From: an uncultured Eubacteriales bacterium
GTDB lineage: Bacteria; Bacillota; Clostridia; Oscillospirales; CAG-272
Length of the DNA stretch: 64,000 nucleotides
Direction of reading: 5' to 3'
Assembly (NCBI GenBank): GCA_948467545.1
Contig: CAOKER010000004.1
Location: forward strand, 111,952-175,951
Below, one piece after another: positions 35,729 to 45,555 of this stretch. Position 1 is the stretch's first letter. Each line of letters starts with the position of its first letter. Under the pieces are notes generated by a model that saw only the letters and a list, made by a program, of their open reading frames with translations, was not told the DNA's origin and ran no database searches. Made by a program: the position numbers and the translations under genes.

Positions 35729-38700
35729 ATGAAGGAACGAAAAAAATTATCGCGGCTGAAAAATCTTCTTGAGGAAGCCGGCGGCTATGATTTTACAGTA
35801 TTTGAAACGCACGCTGAAAGCGCCGTCGTCAGAAAAAAGAGCGGAGGACATACCGAAAGACTTTATGAAACTTTAAAAAAGATTCTTGAAGAGTGCACTT
35901 ACAGGCTCAGCTTTGCCGTGTTTTCCGAAAAGCTCAGAGATGCTCAGCGTGATTTTCGCTTTGAAGATTCGGAGCTCTGCAGCGCAGCGGATGCGGTATC
36001 TCTGCTGTCGCTGGAGGCTCTATACCGTAATCCGTCGGAAGAACTCCTCGGTAACATTGCGTATACTCTCCGTTCGCTTGACAGCGGAGACTTTGAAGAC
36101 TTTATCAGAGACGTTTCGCACACGGATGCAATCTTGAGAAATATCAATAAAACATATGAGCTCAGCGATGACAGAACACGAACGATGTACCGCAGGAAAA
36201 TTGCCGAAATTGCCGGAAAAGAAAATATAAGTCAGGCAAAAGCTGCAGAGCGGTACGGACGTCAGATAAACCTCGCAGGAGGAGCGTCCGGCGGCAAAAA
36301 AACACTGTTTTTTCTTCTTTGCCTTGCCGTTCCGATTCTGATTTCGATCATTATCTTTTTCGGACTTGTCAGTGCCGGGCAGGAAAACGCCGTGCGCGCA
36401 GGAGAAAATTTTCTCTCGAAGATTAGCGCTCGCGGCTCGGGAATTTATATAATGGCGGCTTTTGTCTCACTTTTTTTATGTATTCCTATATCCGAGGCAA
36501 TGCGTCAGATAAGCGATCGCTTTTTTTCCGGAACTTCTCAGCTCAAAACAGTGCCGTCTCTTGAGTTAAAGCAGATACCGGATGATGCAAAAACAATTGT
36601 CATAATCACCACACTGCTTTTCGGAGAAAAGGGAGACAGGAAAATTTTTGATGCTCTTGAACGTTACAGTCTCGGAAACCGCGGTAAAAACATCTGTTTC
36701 GGTATACTCGGAGATCTTCCTGACGCAAAGGAGATGATTACTTCAAAGGATGCGGAGAGTATCGCGTATGCGGAAGACCGAATTGAGGCTCTGAATAAAC
36801 GTTACGGCGGAGGTTTCTGTCTTTTTATACGCCGCAGGAGTCCGACCTCGGACGGCAGTTTCATGGGATGGGAGCGTAAGCGCGGCGCGGTTATCGAGCT
36901 TTCTTCGCTGATATCCGGATCGCCCACAACCTTTGACACGGTGATCTGCGACGACGCTTTTCTTCATGATATAAAATATATAGTAACGTTAGACGCCGAT
37001 ACAAGACTTCCTTTGGGCGGCGCGCTGAAACTTGTATCATGTATGCTTCACCCTGCAAACAAGCCGATAATTAAAGGAGAAAAGGTAGTCGCCGGACATG
37101 CTATCCTTCAGCCTGCAGTTGCTACGACTGCCGATTCCGCGGCCTGTACTCCGTTTTCCGTTATGTGTACGGGAGCCGGCGGGACCGATGTGTATGCAGG
37201 TGCGGCATACGATACCTATCAGACACTGTTCGATCGCGGAAGCTTCTGCGGAAAGGGTATCATAGACGTCCATGTATTTGCCCGGCTTATGAAGGACCGT
37301 TTTCCGGAGGAAACCGTACTGAGCCACGACCTGCTTGAAGGGGAATATCTGCGTTCCGGAATCATCAGTTCGGTAACATTTTCCGACAGTACCCCGAAGA
37401 ACAAGGTTTCTTACAATAAGCGGCTCCACAGATGGATACGCGGAGATGTTCAGGCACTCGCATTTGCGGAAAAACCGCTTGACGCCCTCTCTGTATTCAA
37501 GCTTTACGATAATGTCAGAAGAGCTTCGGTACCCGCTTTCGCACTCCTTTCGATATTGTTTTCCGTTTTTCTCGGAGAAAAGGCAGCGCTTATAACAACA
37601 GTCGGCGCTTTGGCATATATCCTGCTTCCTTTTATTTCCTCGCTTGTCGGATTTGCTACGGAGATTCCGAGACGGCTTATACACGACTCGTTTACCCTCA
37701 GACACGTGTCAAAAATATCCGCCCCAATTGCGTCATCGCTGCGCACTGTTCTGTATGAAATTGCCTCTCTGCTCGACAGGGCTGTATTGTTCGCCGACGC
37801 CGCTTTAAAAAGCTTCGTACGCATGAAGTTCACGCACAGAAAACTGCTTGAATGGACTACTGCGGCGGAGGGTGATATGTACAGGGGGCTTCTCTCCGAT
37901 TACACTGTAAGAATGCTGCCCGATATTTTTGTCGGAGCGCTTCTGATGCTTATGCCTTATGCAGTTCTCCGCATTATCGGACTTGCGTTCTTCTGTCTTC
38001 CTTTCTGGTCATGGAGACTGGGAAAGCCATATAAAAAACATGAAAATCGAATCGGCAAAAAATCCGAAGAAAGAATTCGCCGTGACGTGAGCGCCATGTG
38101 GCGTTTTTTTGCCGACAATGTTACGGAAGAGGAGAACTACCTCCCTCCCGACAACGTGGAGTTTTCTCCGGAGCTTAAAACGGCTCACAGGACGTCTCCG
38201 ACGAATATAGGGCTTTATATGGCGTCGGTTCTCTGTGCGAGAGACTTCGGGCTGATTTCGTCCGCCGAGCTGTACAGCAGGCTGTCGGATACGATTTCCT
38301 CCGTAAATTCGCTTTCAAAATGGCACGGGCATCTTTACAACTGGTATGACACACGGCGCGGAGAGGTTCTGCTTCCTTACGTGTCTACGGTTGACAGCGG
38401 AAACTTTGCCGCGGCTCTTATTTCCCTCAGGCGCGGAATAGAAGATTATTTTTATGAAGAAAGCCGTTTGTCCGAGCTTATTGCCCCGCTTGACAGGCTT
38501 ATATCCGAGGCGGATTTTTCTGTTCTTTACAGTGAAAGCAGAGGCTTGTTTTATACAGGGGTAAATACAATAACCGAAGAAACGGACAACGGCTTTTATG
38601 ATTTTTTGATGAGCGAATGCAGAACTACGAGCTATATTGCCGTCGCGCGGAGCGAGGTTCCTGCCGAACACTGGAGCAGGCTTGGAAGACCGCTTGTTAC

Positions 38701-41700
38701 AAGGCACGGAATGCTCGGCGTTCTGTCGTGGAGCGGAACTGCCTTTGAATACTTTATGCCGACTTTATTTATAGAACCGGCGCAGAATACCCTTGAATGG
38801 GAGGCGCTTTCATTTGCGTCCAGAATGCAGAGAGAGCATCCCTGCAGGAGGGTATTCGGCCGAAGCGAGGGCTGCTATTTTGCATTTGATTCAGATTCAA
38901 ACTACTGTTACCGCGCTTTCGGGGCGCCGTCGCTTGCCGTCAGCCGTGAAGGCGGAGAAAATGTCATAACTCCGTACTCATCATATCTTATGATGCAGTT
39001 TGCTCCGGAACAATCGCTTGCGAATCTCGAAAGAATCGAGAGCTACGGTATGTTCGGCAAATACGGATTTTATGAGTCCCTTGATTTTACCCGTACAAGG
39101 GTCGGCGGAGGATATGCGGTAATAAAATCGTTTATGTCACATCATATCGGTATGAGCATGCTTGCTTCCGCGAATCTTTGCTTTGACGGCATATTCAGAC
39201 GCAGATTTATGCGTGATCCGGAGATGGCATCGGCCGAAAGTCTTTTGGATGAACGTATTCCGATAGGCGCTATAGTTACTAAAAAACGCATTAAGGCTTC
39301 GCGTCCCAAGCTTAAGCCGGAATGGCGCGGAAGCAAGTATCAGACGGAAAAGGCGCCCGGACTTCCGGCGGCGGAAATGATAAGCGGGAGCGCTCTGCAT
39401 CTGCTTGCGCTTTCTGATGGTACGTCGATGCTCTCTCTCGGAAGAATCGCACTTACCGCCGAAATCGGCGATGATTTTTCGGTGTGCGGAATGACTGCGT
39501 GTTCCTCATTCCGCGAACAGAATGAAGCGGAGGAAGCGGAAGCTTTGAAGAACGGTTTTCACCCGGCGGATATGCTTAATTCTGATTTTAATCTACGCGC
39601 GAACGGTCTGAGAGATTCAAAGCGCGGCATGAGACTCCTTATAAATACAGACGGCGGCATTATATCGACGGACGATATGGAAATGAGCAGAAACGGAGAG
39701 AAGATTGTATATTCATACAGCAACGGAAGCTTCAGGCACAGGTCGGAATGGTCTTTTGACAGCCTTGAAAATGCATTGATTATCGAAATTGACGCCCACG
39801 GAGCTTTTTTTGAAATCTCTCCCGTGCTTTATGCCGAGCCGATTATTTCCGCGCTTGAAGATTACAGATCTCATCCCGCATACTCCGCCATGTCTGTCGA
39901 AACGGAGTATATATCCGGAGAGGGAATACTCATTTTCAGAAAAAGAGCGCGCAAAAAAGAGCATGGAATTTATATTGCAATGGCGTTCGGAAGCGACGGA
40001 GATGCCGAATTTGCGGTGCGAAGACGCGATATGCTTCCCGCGATGTACAATCTGTCGGACATCAAGGAAGTCTGTTCTGGAGAACTTCCCTGCAGGGACG
40101 GAGCGTGTGTCGATCCGGTTGCGATTCTGCGCAGAAAATCGAGAAGCAAAAAAGGAATATACAAAGGAGAAATTTATATTTGCTCAGGTCAGGAAAGAGA
40201 CGATGTTATCAGAATAATCCGTATGCTCAGAGCAAGAAAGAGCAGATCCGTAATCAAAAATTCCGTTTATTATGTTGCTCAGAAAAACGGTCAGCTTTCT
40301 ATGCCGTTTACAGATATGAGCCCGCGGGAGGACAAGGTGTGCTCGCAAATCCTTTCCAGACTGTATTTTCGTGCGGAAGAAAACTTCTGTCCTGAGGAGG
40401 AGCTTCGTCAGGAGGATATATGGAAATACGGAATATCGGGTGATCTGCCGGTGATTTATGTCTCTTTGGACGAAAAAGGAGACGACATGCGGCAGCTTTC
40501 GGAAGCCGCGGAAAAAGCGGAAAATTCCGTACGAACTCTGATGAAATGCGCCAAAAAATTATTCCTGTCCGGAATCCGAGCCGATTTTGTTTTTGCTTTC
40601 ACGCCTACCAGAGGATACCGTGAGCCGGTGAAGGACTATCTTTTCAGGACTGCTGCTTTGGTCAGAGCGGATTTTCTTATCGGAAAAAGAGGCGGAATTC
40701 ATATCGCGGGCTTGAGAGGAGACAAAAACACCGAACGGCTTCTTCTCTGTATATCAAGAGCGCATATAAGCATTAAGAAAAACACGCCGCTTGCCGAGCT
40801 TTCTGAGCAGATTGTTTCGCCGCTCTACCGCAGAACACCGGCAAACCGCAGAGCATCGGTAAAATACGAAATAACGCGTTCTGTGCAGAACAAAGCCTCC
40901 GAAGGCTCAGACAGCGTATCTTCATCGTTTCTTCCCGGCGGAGCTTACAGAATTATAAAAAACGAGCGCCATCAGCTTCCGTATTCATATATCAGTCAGG
41001 GAAGCTGCTTCGGAACTCTTGTAACCCAGAATTCTCTCGGATTCTCATGGATTGCCAACAGCAGAGAATACAGAATCACTCCATGGTCAGGGGACGCTGT
41101 CGCCGGCTTCGGAGGAGAGATTTTGACAGCTGTTTACGGCGACTCGGAAATTGACCTGTGCGCTGCCGCAAAGGAAGTCCAATACCGCGGACGCATTGCG
41201 GAATACAGTGGAAAAAAAGATGATTACGAATACAGGCTTAAAATCGGAACCGATCCGAAACTGCCGGTTAAGCTGATTCATGTAGAATCAGATATGAGCC
41301 TTCCTCTCCATCTTTCCGTATCCGTATGTGCTCCCGCAGGCACAGTCCGTGTACTTCACTGCGGCGAAACTTGCTTCTGCATCTGTCTGTACGGCTCCCT
41401 GAGAGGCAAGACTGCGTTTATAAAATCGGTGGGATACGATTCTTTTGTATTCGGCATTATGCCGACAGTCCGAGGATTGAATCTTAACGAAATAAATCAG
41501 GACGAAATTATAAAATCACTCTGCGGCACCAAGCTTTTTCGTGCCGTCTCGCACAAGTTTTCCTTAGGCAGAGAGATAAACGCGGCTTTATCGGAGAATG
41601 ACAGAGGCACCGGATTTTTTCTCGATACGCAGTACAAAAGCATATGTGAGCTTTTCAACCATTTTCTTCCGTGGCAGGTGTATGCCTGCAGAATACGCGG

Positions 41701-43129
41701 CAGAACAGGATTTTATCAGCCCGGCGGAGCATACGGATTCAGAGATCAGCTTCAGGATTGCCTTGCGGCAGTTTATTTCAGCCGCAGTATCATAAGAACT
41801 CATATCCTGCGGTGCGCGGCGAGACAGTACAGAGAGGGGGACGTTATGCACTGGTGGCATGATATTCGGGAAACGGACGGCAGTTTCCGTCCGCGCGGAA
41901 TAAGGACAAGATGCTCGGACGATATGCTCTGGCTGCCATTTGCGACAGCATACTATCTTGTCAGAACCGGTGATTATGAAATTCTCGATGTACGTGTCCC
42001 GTATTTGGTTTCAGAGCCTCTCGGGGCGTTTGAAAACGACAGATACGAATCTCCAGGCTATACTTTGGAAAAAGAATCTCTGTATGAACACTGCGTAAAA
42101 GCGTTTTCACGTATAAAGCTCAGTAAAAGAGGTCTCCCTTTTATCGGCAGCTGCGACTGGAACGACGGCTTGAGCTCGGTAGGAGAAGCACGCGGAATAG
42201 CAGGCGCCGGAGAGGGAGAAAGCGTATGGCTTGCGATTTTTGCAAGACTTGTGATACGTGATTTTCTTCCGATATGTGTTTATAGCGACGATCGCGGAAC
42301 GGCGACGGAGCTGAAAAAGCTTGACGAGACAATGAAAAATGCAGTTGAAAAGTATGCATGGCATTCCGAGGGAGACGGCGGATTTTATATCCGTGCATTC
42401 TACGGCGACGGAACCCCGATCGGGGCCGGAAATTCGGAGAACTGCTTTATCGACCTTATTCCTCAGGCCTTTGCGGCCATGCTGGGAGACAAATCCTCAG
42501 AAGTGCGAACCGAGATGGCGGTCGAGGCGATGCTGCGTTATCTGCACGACGGAAATCTCGGCGTTACAAAGCTGCTTGCACCGCCGTTCTCAGACATTGC
42601 GGGATCAAAATCCGAAAAAGATCCCGGATATATAAAGGGATATCCGGAGGGAATGAGAGAAAACGGAGGGCAGTATACTCATGCAGCCGTATGGGCTGCA
42701 TGGGCGCTTTACGATACAGGTTCTCCCGATGCGGCGTTCAGGCTTCTTCGTGAAATCGATCCGTCGTCTCACCCCGCAGATATATATAAAGCCGAGCCGT
42801 ATGCCCTTGCAGGCGATGTAAGTGTTAACGAGCATCATTACGGAGAAGCCGGATGGAGCCTTTATACAGGTGCCGCCGCATGGTATTATCGTCTTATACT
42901 CGAAAAGTTTATCGGTTATGACGAGCGCGGGGATTGCTTCAGCATTTCTCCGGGAATTACCAAGCTGACAGGCGGATTTAAATTAACAGTAAACCGTATG
43001 GATACCACTTATAAAATCAGCGTCCGGCCTGCAGACAGAACCGCTTGGATTCTTGACGGGCGCGAGGTTCCGAATCTGTTCCGATACGACAAGAAAGAAC
43101 ATGTTCTTGAAATATCGGTAAAAACTTGA
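35729..43129 (+). CDS. Cyclic beta-1,2-glucan synthase-like protein (GT84 + glycoamylase-like + GH94)
   Basis: A 2466-residue membrane protein of the NdvB/Cgs type, which polymerises UDP-glucose into beta-1,2-glucan. Two helices near residues 193-260 precede a GT84 domain with the Asp-x-Asp of LDADTRLPLG (about 420) and the KRLHRWIRGD motif (about 565). More helices lie at about 600-645 and 730-765. A glycoamylase-like domain (about 820-1160; WHGHLYNWYDTR, SHHIGMS) is followed by GH94-type sandwiches and a C-terminal (alpha/alpha)6 barrel with GFRDQLQD (about 2000) and CDWNDGL (about 2142), the latter holding the expected general acid. GGAGAAAGGA precedes the ATG. Cyclic versus linear product, and synthesis versus turnover, cannot be read. 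Confidence 0.92.
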   Translation: MKERKKLSRLKNLLEEAGGYDFTVFETHAESAVVRKKSGGHTERLYETLKKILEECTYRLSFAVFSEKLRDAQRDFRFEDSELCSAADAVSLLSLEALYRNPSEELLGNIAYTLRSLDSGDFEDFIRDVSHTDAILRNINKTYELSDDRTRTMYRRKIAEIAGKENISQAKAAERYGRQINLAGGASGGKKTLFFLLCLAVPILISIIIFFGLVSAGQENAVRAGENFLSKISARGSGIYIMAAFVSLFLCIPISEAMRQISDRFFSGTSQLKTVPSLELKQIPDDAKTIVIITTLLFGEKGDRKIFDALERYSLGNRGKNICFGILGDLPDAKEMITSKDAESIAYAEDRIEALNKRYGGGFCLFIRRRSPTSDGSFMGWERKRGAVIELSSLISGSPTTFDTVICDDAFLHDIKYIVTLDADTRLPLGGALKLVSCMLHPANKPIIKGEKVVAGHAILQPAVATTADSAACTPFSVMCTGAGGTDVYAGAAYDTYQTLFDRGSFCGKGIIDVHVFARLMKDRFPEETVLSHDLLEGEYLRSGIISSVTFSDSTPKNKVSYNKRLHRWIRGDVQALAFAEKPLDALSVFKLYDNVRRASVPAFALLSILFSVFLGEKAALITTVGALAYILLPFISSLVGFATEIPRRLIHDSFTLRHVSKISAPIASSLRTVLYEIASLLDRAVLFADAALKSFVRMKFTHRKLLEWTTAAEGDMYRGLLSDYTVRMLPDIFVGALLMLMPYAVLRIIGLAFFCLPFWSWRLGKPYKKHENRIGKKSEERIRRDVSAMWRFFADNVTEEENYLPPDNVEFSPELKTAHRTSPTNIGLYMASVLCARDFGLISSAELYSRLSDTISSVNSLSKWHGHLYNWYDTRRGEVLLPYVSTVDSGNFAAALISLRRGIEDYFYEESRLSELIAPLDRLISEADFSVLYSESRGLFYTGVNTITEETDNGFYDFLMSECRTTSYIAVARSEVPAEHWSRLGRPLVTRHGMLGVLSWSGTAFEYFMPTLFIEPAQNTLEWEALSFASRMQREHPCRRVFGRSEGCYFAFDSDSNYCYRAFGAPSLAVSREGGENVITPYSSYLMMQFAPEQSLANLERIESYGMFGKYGFYESLDFTRTRVGGGYAVIKSFMSHHIGMSMLASANLCFDGIFRRRFMRDPEMASAESLLDERIPIGAIVTKKRIKASRPKLKPEWRGSKYQTEKAPGLPAAEMISGSALHLLALSDGTSMLSLGRIALTAEIGDDFSVCGMTACSSFREQNEAEEAEALKNGFHPADMLNSDFNLRANGLRDSKRGMRLLINTDGGIISTDDMEMSRNGEKIVYSYSNGSFRHRSEWSFDSLENALIIEIDAHGAFFEISPVLYAEPIISALEDYRSHPAYSAMSVETEYISGEGILIFRKRARKKEHGIYIAMAFGSDGDAEFAVRRRDMLPAMYNLSDIKEVCSGELPCRDGACVDPVAILRRKSRSKKGIYKGEIYICSGQERDDVIRIIRMLRARKSRSVIKNSVYYVAQKNGQLSMPFTDMSPREDKVCSQILSRLYFRAEENFCPEEELRQEDIWKYGISGDLPVIYVSLDEKGDDMRQLSEAAEKAENSVRTLMKCAKKLFLSGIRADFVFAFTPTRGYREPVKDYLFRTAALVRADFLIGKRGGIHIAGLRGDKNTERLLLCISRAHISIKKNTPLAELSEQIVSPLYRRTPANRRASVKYEITRSVQNKASEGSDSVSSSFLPGGAYRIIKNERHQLPYSYISQGSCFGTLVTQNSLGFSWIANSREYRITPWSGDAVAGFGGEILTAVYGDSEIDLCAAAKEVQYRGRIAEYSGKKDDYEYRLKIGTDPKLPVKLIHVESDMSLPLHLSVSVCAPAGTVRVLHCGETCFCICLYGSLRGKTAFIKSVGYDSFVFGIMPTVRGLNLNEINQDEIIKSLCGTKLFRAVSHKFSLGREINAALSENDRGTGFFLDTQYKSICELFNHFLPWQVYACRIRGRTGFYQPGGAYGFRDQLQDCLAAVYFSRSIIRTHILRCAARQYREGDVMHWWHDIRETDGSFRPRGIRTRCSDDMLWLPFATAYYLVRTGDYEILDVRVPYLVSEPLGAFENDRYESPGYTLEKESLYEHCVKAFSRIKLSKRGLPFIGSCDWNDGLSSVGEARGIAGAGEGESVWLAIFARLVIRDFLPICVYSDDRGTATELKKLDETMKNAVEKYAWHSEGDGGFYIRAFYGDGTPIGAGNSENCFIDLIPQAFAAMLGDKSSEVRTEMAVEAMLRYLHDGNLGVTKLLAPPFSDIAGSKSEKDPGYIKGYPEGMRENGGQYTHAAVWAAWALYDTGSPDAAFRLLREIDPSSHPADIYKAEPYALAGDVSVNEHHYGEAGWSLYTGAAAWYYRLILEKFIGYDERGDCFSISPGITKLTGGFKLTVNRMDTTYKISVRPADRTAWILDGREVPNLFRYDKKEHVLEISVKT

Positions 43130-43154
43130 AATTTGTCCGTGAGTATGATATAAT
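43126..43154 (+). promoter_or_regulatory. Promoter overlapping the end of the GT84/GH94 gene
   Basis: TTGAAA (43126-43131), 17 bases, TATAAT (43149-43154). The -35 box overlaps the stop codon of the large gene. Transcripts from here would meet the hairpin at 43245-43290 before reaching lgt. Confidence 0.7.
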
Positions 43155-43230
43155 TAAAGCCGCATTATCGGTGTAATTAAAAATCAAGCCCTGCGCCTTT
43201 TCAGATCAGGATATTCAGGTTAGATCGGCT

Positions 43231-43290
43231 TTGCAGAAAACAGCCGCGGACCGTATAATGCATTTGTTCATTATACGGTCCGCGTTTTTA
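43231..43290 (+). terminator. Strong hairpin-terminator overlapping a second promoter
   Basis: A perfect 16-base stem (43245-43260 with 43269-43284; CGCGGACCGTATAATG and complement), an 8-base loop and TTTTT. Its left arm contains TATAAT (43254-43259), placed 17 bases after TTGCAG (43231-43236), so the same DNA reads as a sigma-A promoter. It may end the large gene's transcript and start lgt-folD transcription. Confidence 0.75.
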
Positions 43291-43359
43291 TTTGTATGCC
43301 GACCTATGATTACGCGAAGGGTTACGGACACAGTACGCACGAAAGGCATGGTCATAACT

Positions 43360-44346
43360 ATGAGAAGCTATTCTAATACAATTTCTTTTCCGGGACTCGG
43401 AATCGGTGAATTTACAGTAAATAACGTCGCATTTTCTGTTTTCGGGATTGATATTGCATGGTACGGAATCATTATCACCGCAGGAATGATAGTCGCTTTC
43501 TGCTACGCATCGTGGAGGGCGGTAAAATACGAGAAAATAAAATTTGACGATATGCTCGACTATGCAATCTGGATAATTCTGTGCGGTGTGGTCGGCGCGA
43601 GACTGTATTATGTTATAATGGACGACTCGCACTATACCCTGAAACAGATATTTGCCCTGCGCGACGGCGGACTTGCAATTTACGGAGGTCTGATAGGGGG
43701 CGCGGCCGCCGCATTTGTTGTTACAAAGATTAAAAAACTCATCTTTCCGTCGGTGGCGGACGCGGTTATGCCCGGAGTTATGCTGGCGCAGTCTATCGGG
43801 CGCTGGGGAAACTTTATGAACGGAGAGGCATACGGAGGATTGACCAATCTGCCGTGGAGAATGGCTTTTACTACCGATTACGGTACTTTTTGCGTTCATC
43901 CGACCTTTCTTTATGAATCTCTGTGGAATCTTATAGGGTTTATTATTATAAACCTGTACTACAGAAAGAAAAAATATAACGGCGAAATCGCACTTATGTG
44001 CGTTACTTGGTACGGTGCGGGACGTATGGTAATCGAGGGACTGCGCACCGACAGTCTGTATCTCGGAGGCATACGTATTTCTCAGCTTGTCGCCTTTATA
44101 TGTTTCATTTCGGGAAGTTTTCTTCTTATTCTTCTGCGTGCAAGGCAAAAAAAGCGCGGACAATCAGGCATATCAGGCATATCAATGGCTGAAGCTTCCG
44201 AATCCGATTCGCTGTCTGCAGGCGAAAAATCGGCCGCGATTCCCATGACCGAAAACGGTATCCGCACGATTTTGGGCAGGGAAGATGATGAAAATGCTGA
44301 CGAAAATACAGTCGGACAAAATGAAGATACAGACAGTGAGAAATAA
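43360..44346 (+). CDS. lgt: Prolipoprotein diacylglyceryl transferase
   Basis: A 328-residue Lgt, the membrane enzyme that attaches diacylglycerol to the lipobox Cys of prolipoproteins. The signature GRWGNFMNGEAYGG is present together with DGGLAIYGGLIGG, the conserved H-P-T-F-L-Y-E-S segment and about seven membrane helices. The C-terminal 50 residues are an acidic extension. The frame is open to 43231, but that lies in the hairpin and lacks family similarity. I chose ATG 43360, preceded by GAAAGG; an ATG at 43348 is nearly on top of that ribosome site. folD has an almost identical start region. At least two lipoproteins in this window (54488, 56035) would be substrates. Confidence 0.95.
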   Translation: MRSYSNTISFPGLGIGEFTVNNVAFSVFGIDIAWYGIIITAGMIVAFCYASWRAVKYEKIKFDDMLDYAIWIILCGVVGARLYYVIMDDSHYTLKQIFALRDGGLAIYGGLIGGAAAAFVVTKIKKLIFPSVADAVMPGVMLAQSIGRWGNFMNGEAYGGLTNLPWRMAFTTDYGTFCVHPTFLYESLWNLIGFIIINLYYRKKKYNGEIALMCVTWYGAGRMVIEGLRTDSLYLGGIRISQLVAFICFISGSFLLILLRARQKKRGQSGISGISMAEASESDSLSAGEKSAAIPMTENGIRTILGREDDENADENTVGQNEDTDSEK

Positions 44347-44432
44347 TTTTCCGATATATTTATTTCAGATATTCGGATATCGGTAAATTCGGTTCAGATA
44401 TATTTTTCTGACAGAAAGGCATGGTTATAAAA

Positions 44433-45329
44433 ATGAAAGACACAGAAAAAAAAGACGATAAAATAATCGACGGAAAAGCAATTGCGGCTCAGTGCCGCGC
44501 CGAAATAGCTGAAGAGGTAGCCTCCATGACGAGAAAGCCCTCTCTTGCGGTTATAATTGTCGGAGAAAACCCTGCGTCGCAGGTTTATGTCAGAAACAAG
44601 GAAAAGGCGTGTATCGAAGCAGGAATTCGTTCTTCCGTTTACCGCCTGCCAAATGAGACAAGCCAAAGCGAACTTATGTCCCTTATAGACAAGCTGAACG
44701 CCGACGACGAAACCGACGGAATTCTTGTACAGCTGCCCCTTCCGAAAAAATCCGAGGGAGGAAGCGGAATCGACGAGTCGGCTGTACTCGCTGCCATATC
44801 GGGTAAGAAGGATGTAGACGCTTTCGGAGCCGAAAACGTCGGACATATTATGATGGGGGATTTTCATATGCTCCCGTGTACTCCCGCCGGAGTAATGACG
44901 TTGCTGGAAAAGAGCGGCGTCGATCCGGAGGGAAAAGAGTGCGTAATTGTGGGACGGAGCAATATTGTTGGAAAGCCTATGGCAATGCTTCTGCTTCATA
45001 AAAACGCAACCGTTACAATAGCACATTCTAAAACAAAAGATCTTTCCGAAGTATGCAGAAGAGCGGATATACTTGTCGTGGCCGTCGGACGCGCCGGACT
45101 TATTACAGGCGACATGATAAAGGACGGCGCAGTTGTAATCGATGTCGGAATGAACCGCAATGAACAGGGAAGGCTGTGCGGCGATGTTGAATTTGAAAGC
45201 GTGTATCCGAAGGCGGCGAAAATAACTCCGGTACCGGGCGGTGTAGGTCCGATGACGATTACAACACTGCTGCGGAATACAGTCACTGCGGCAAAGCTTC
45301 GCCATCCGGAGCTTTACGGCAAGCGTTAA
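44433..45329 (+). CDS. folD: Bifunctional methylenetetrahydrofolate dehydrogenase/cyclohydrolase
   Basis: FolD interconverts 5,10-methylene-, methenyl- and 10-formyl-tetrahydrofolate for purine and formyl-Met supply. Family motifs: SLAVIIVGENPASQVYVRNKEKAC with the catalytic Tyr and Lys, DGILVQLPLP, the NADP-binding loop VIVGRSNIVGKPMAMLLL, and TPVPGGVGPMT near the C terminus. Length is about 298 residues, normal apart from the stretch GGSGIDESAVLAAI. I prefer ATG 44433, with GAAAGG upstream as in lgt; the frame also has ATG 44421. It follows lgt by 86 bases and is probably in the same transcript. Confidence 0.96.
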   Translation: MKDTEKKDDKIIDGKAIAAQCRAEIAEEVASMTRKPSLAVIIVGENPASQVYVRNKEKACIEAGIRSSVYRLPNETSQSELMSLIDKLNADDETDGILVQLPLPKKSEGGSGIDESAVLAAISGKKDVDAFGAENVGHIMMGDFHMLPCTPAGVMTLLEKSGVDPEGKECVIVGRSNIVGKPMAMLLLHKNATVTIAHSKTKDLSEVCRRADILVVAVGRAGLITGDMIKDGAVVIDVGMNRNEQGRLCGDVEFESVYPKAAKITPVPGGVGPMTITTLLRNTVTAAKLRHPELYGKR

Positions 45330-45555
45330 TTCAGACCATACAAAAAGTTCTTTTATACTTATCTGCATTTTGTGAATAAACCGCGGGAAAGATAAATAAA
45401 AATATACTGATATAACCGAATAAAGATGTCCTCCGCCGGCAGCGGTGTATGATCGCCCGCTTTTCGGTGACGGTACAATCCATTATCTCAAAATTCATGA
45501 CAGGCTTTCGGCCTTTATTGAAACAAGCCGCCGACGCGGCAGAACGGAGCAGTAT

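Noticed and set aside
43288..44163. Antisense frame of 291 codons opposite lgt
   Set aside because: Lgt signature is intact on the plus strand; the minus frame has no recognisable feature.
44394..45368. Antisense frame of 324 codons opposite folD
   Set aside because: FolD motifs are complete on the plus strand; the minus frame shows shadow composition only.
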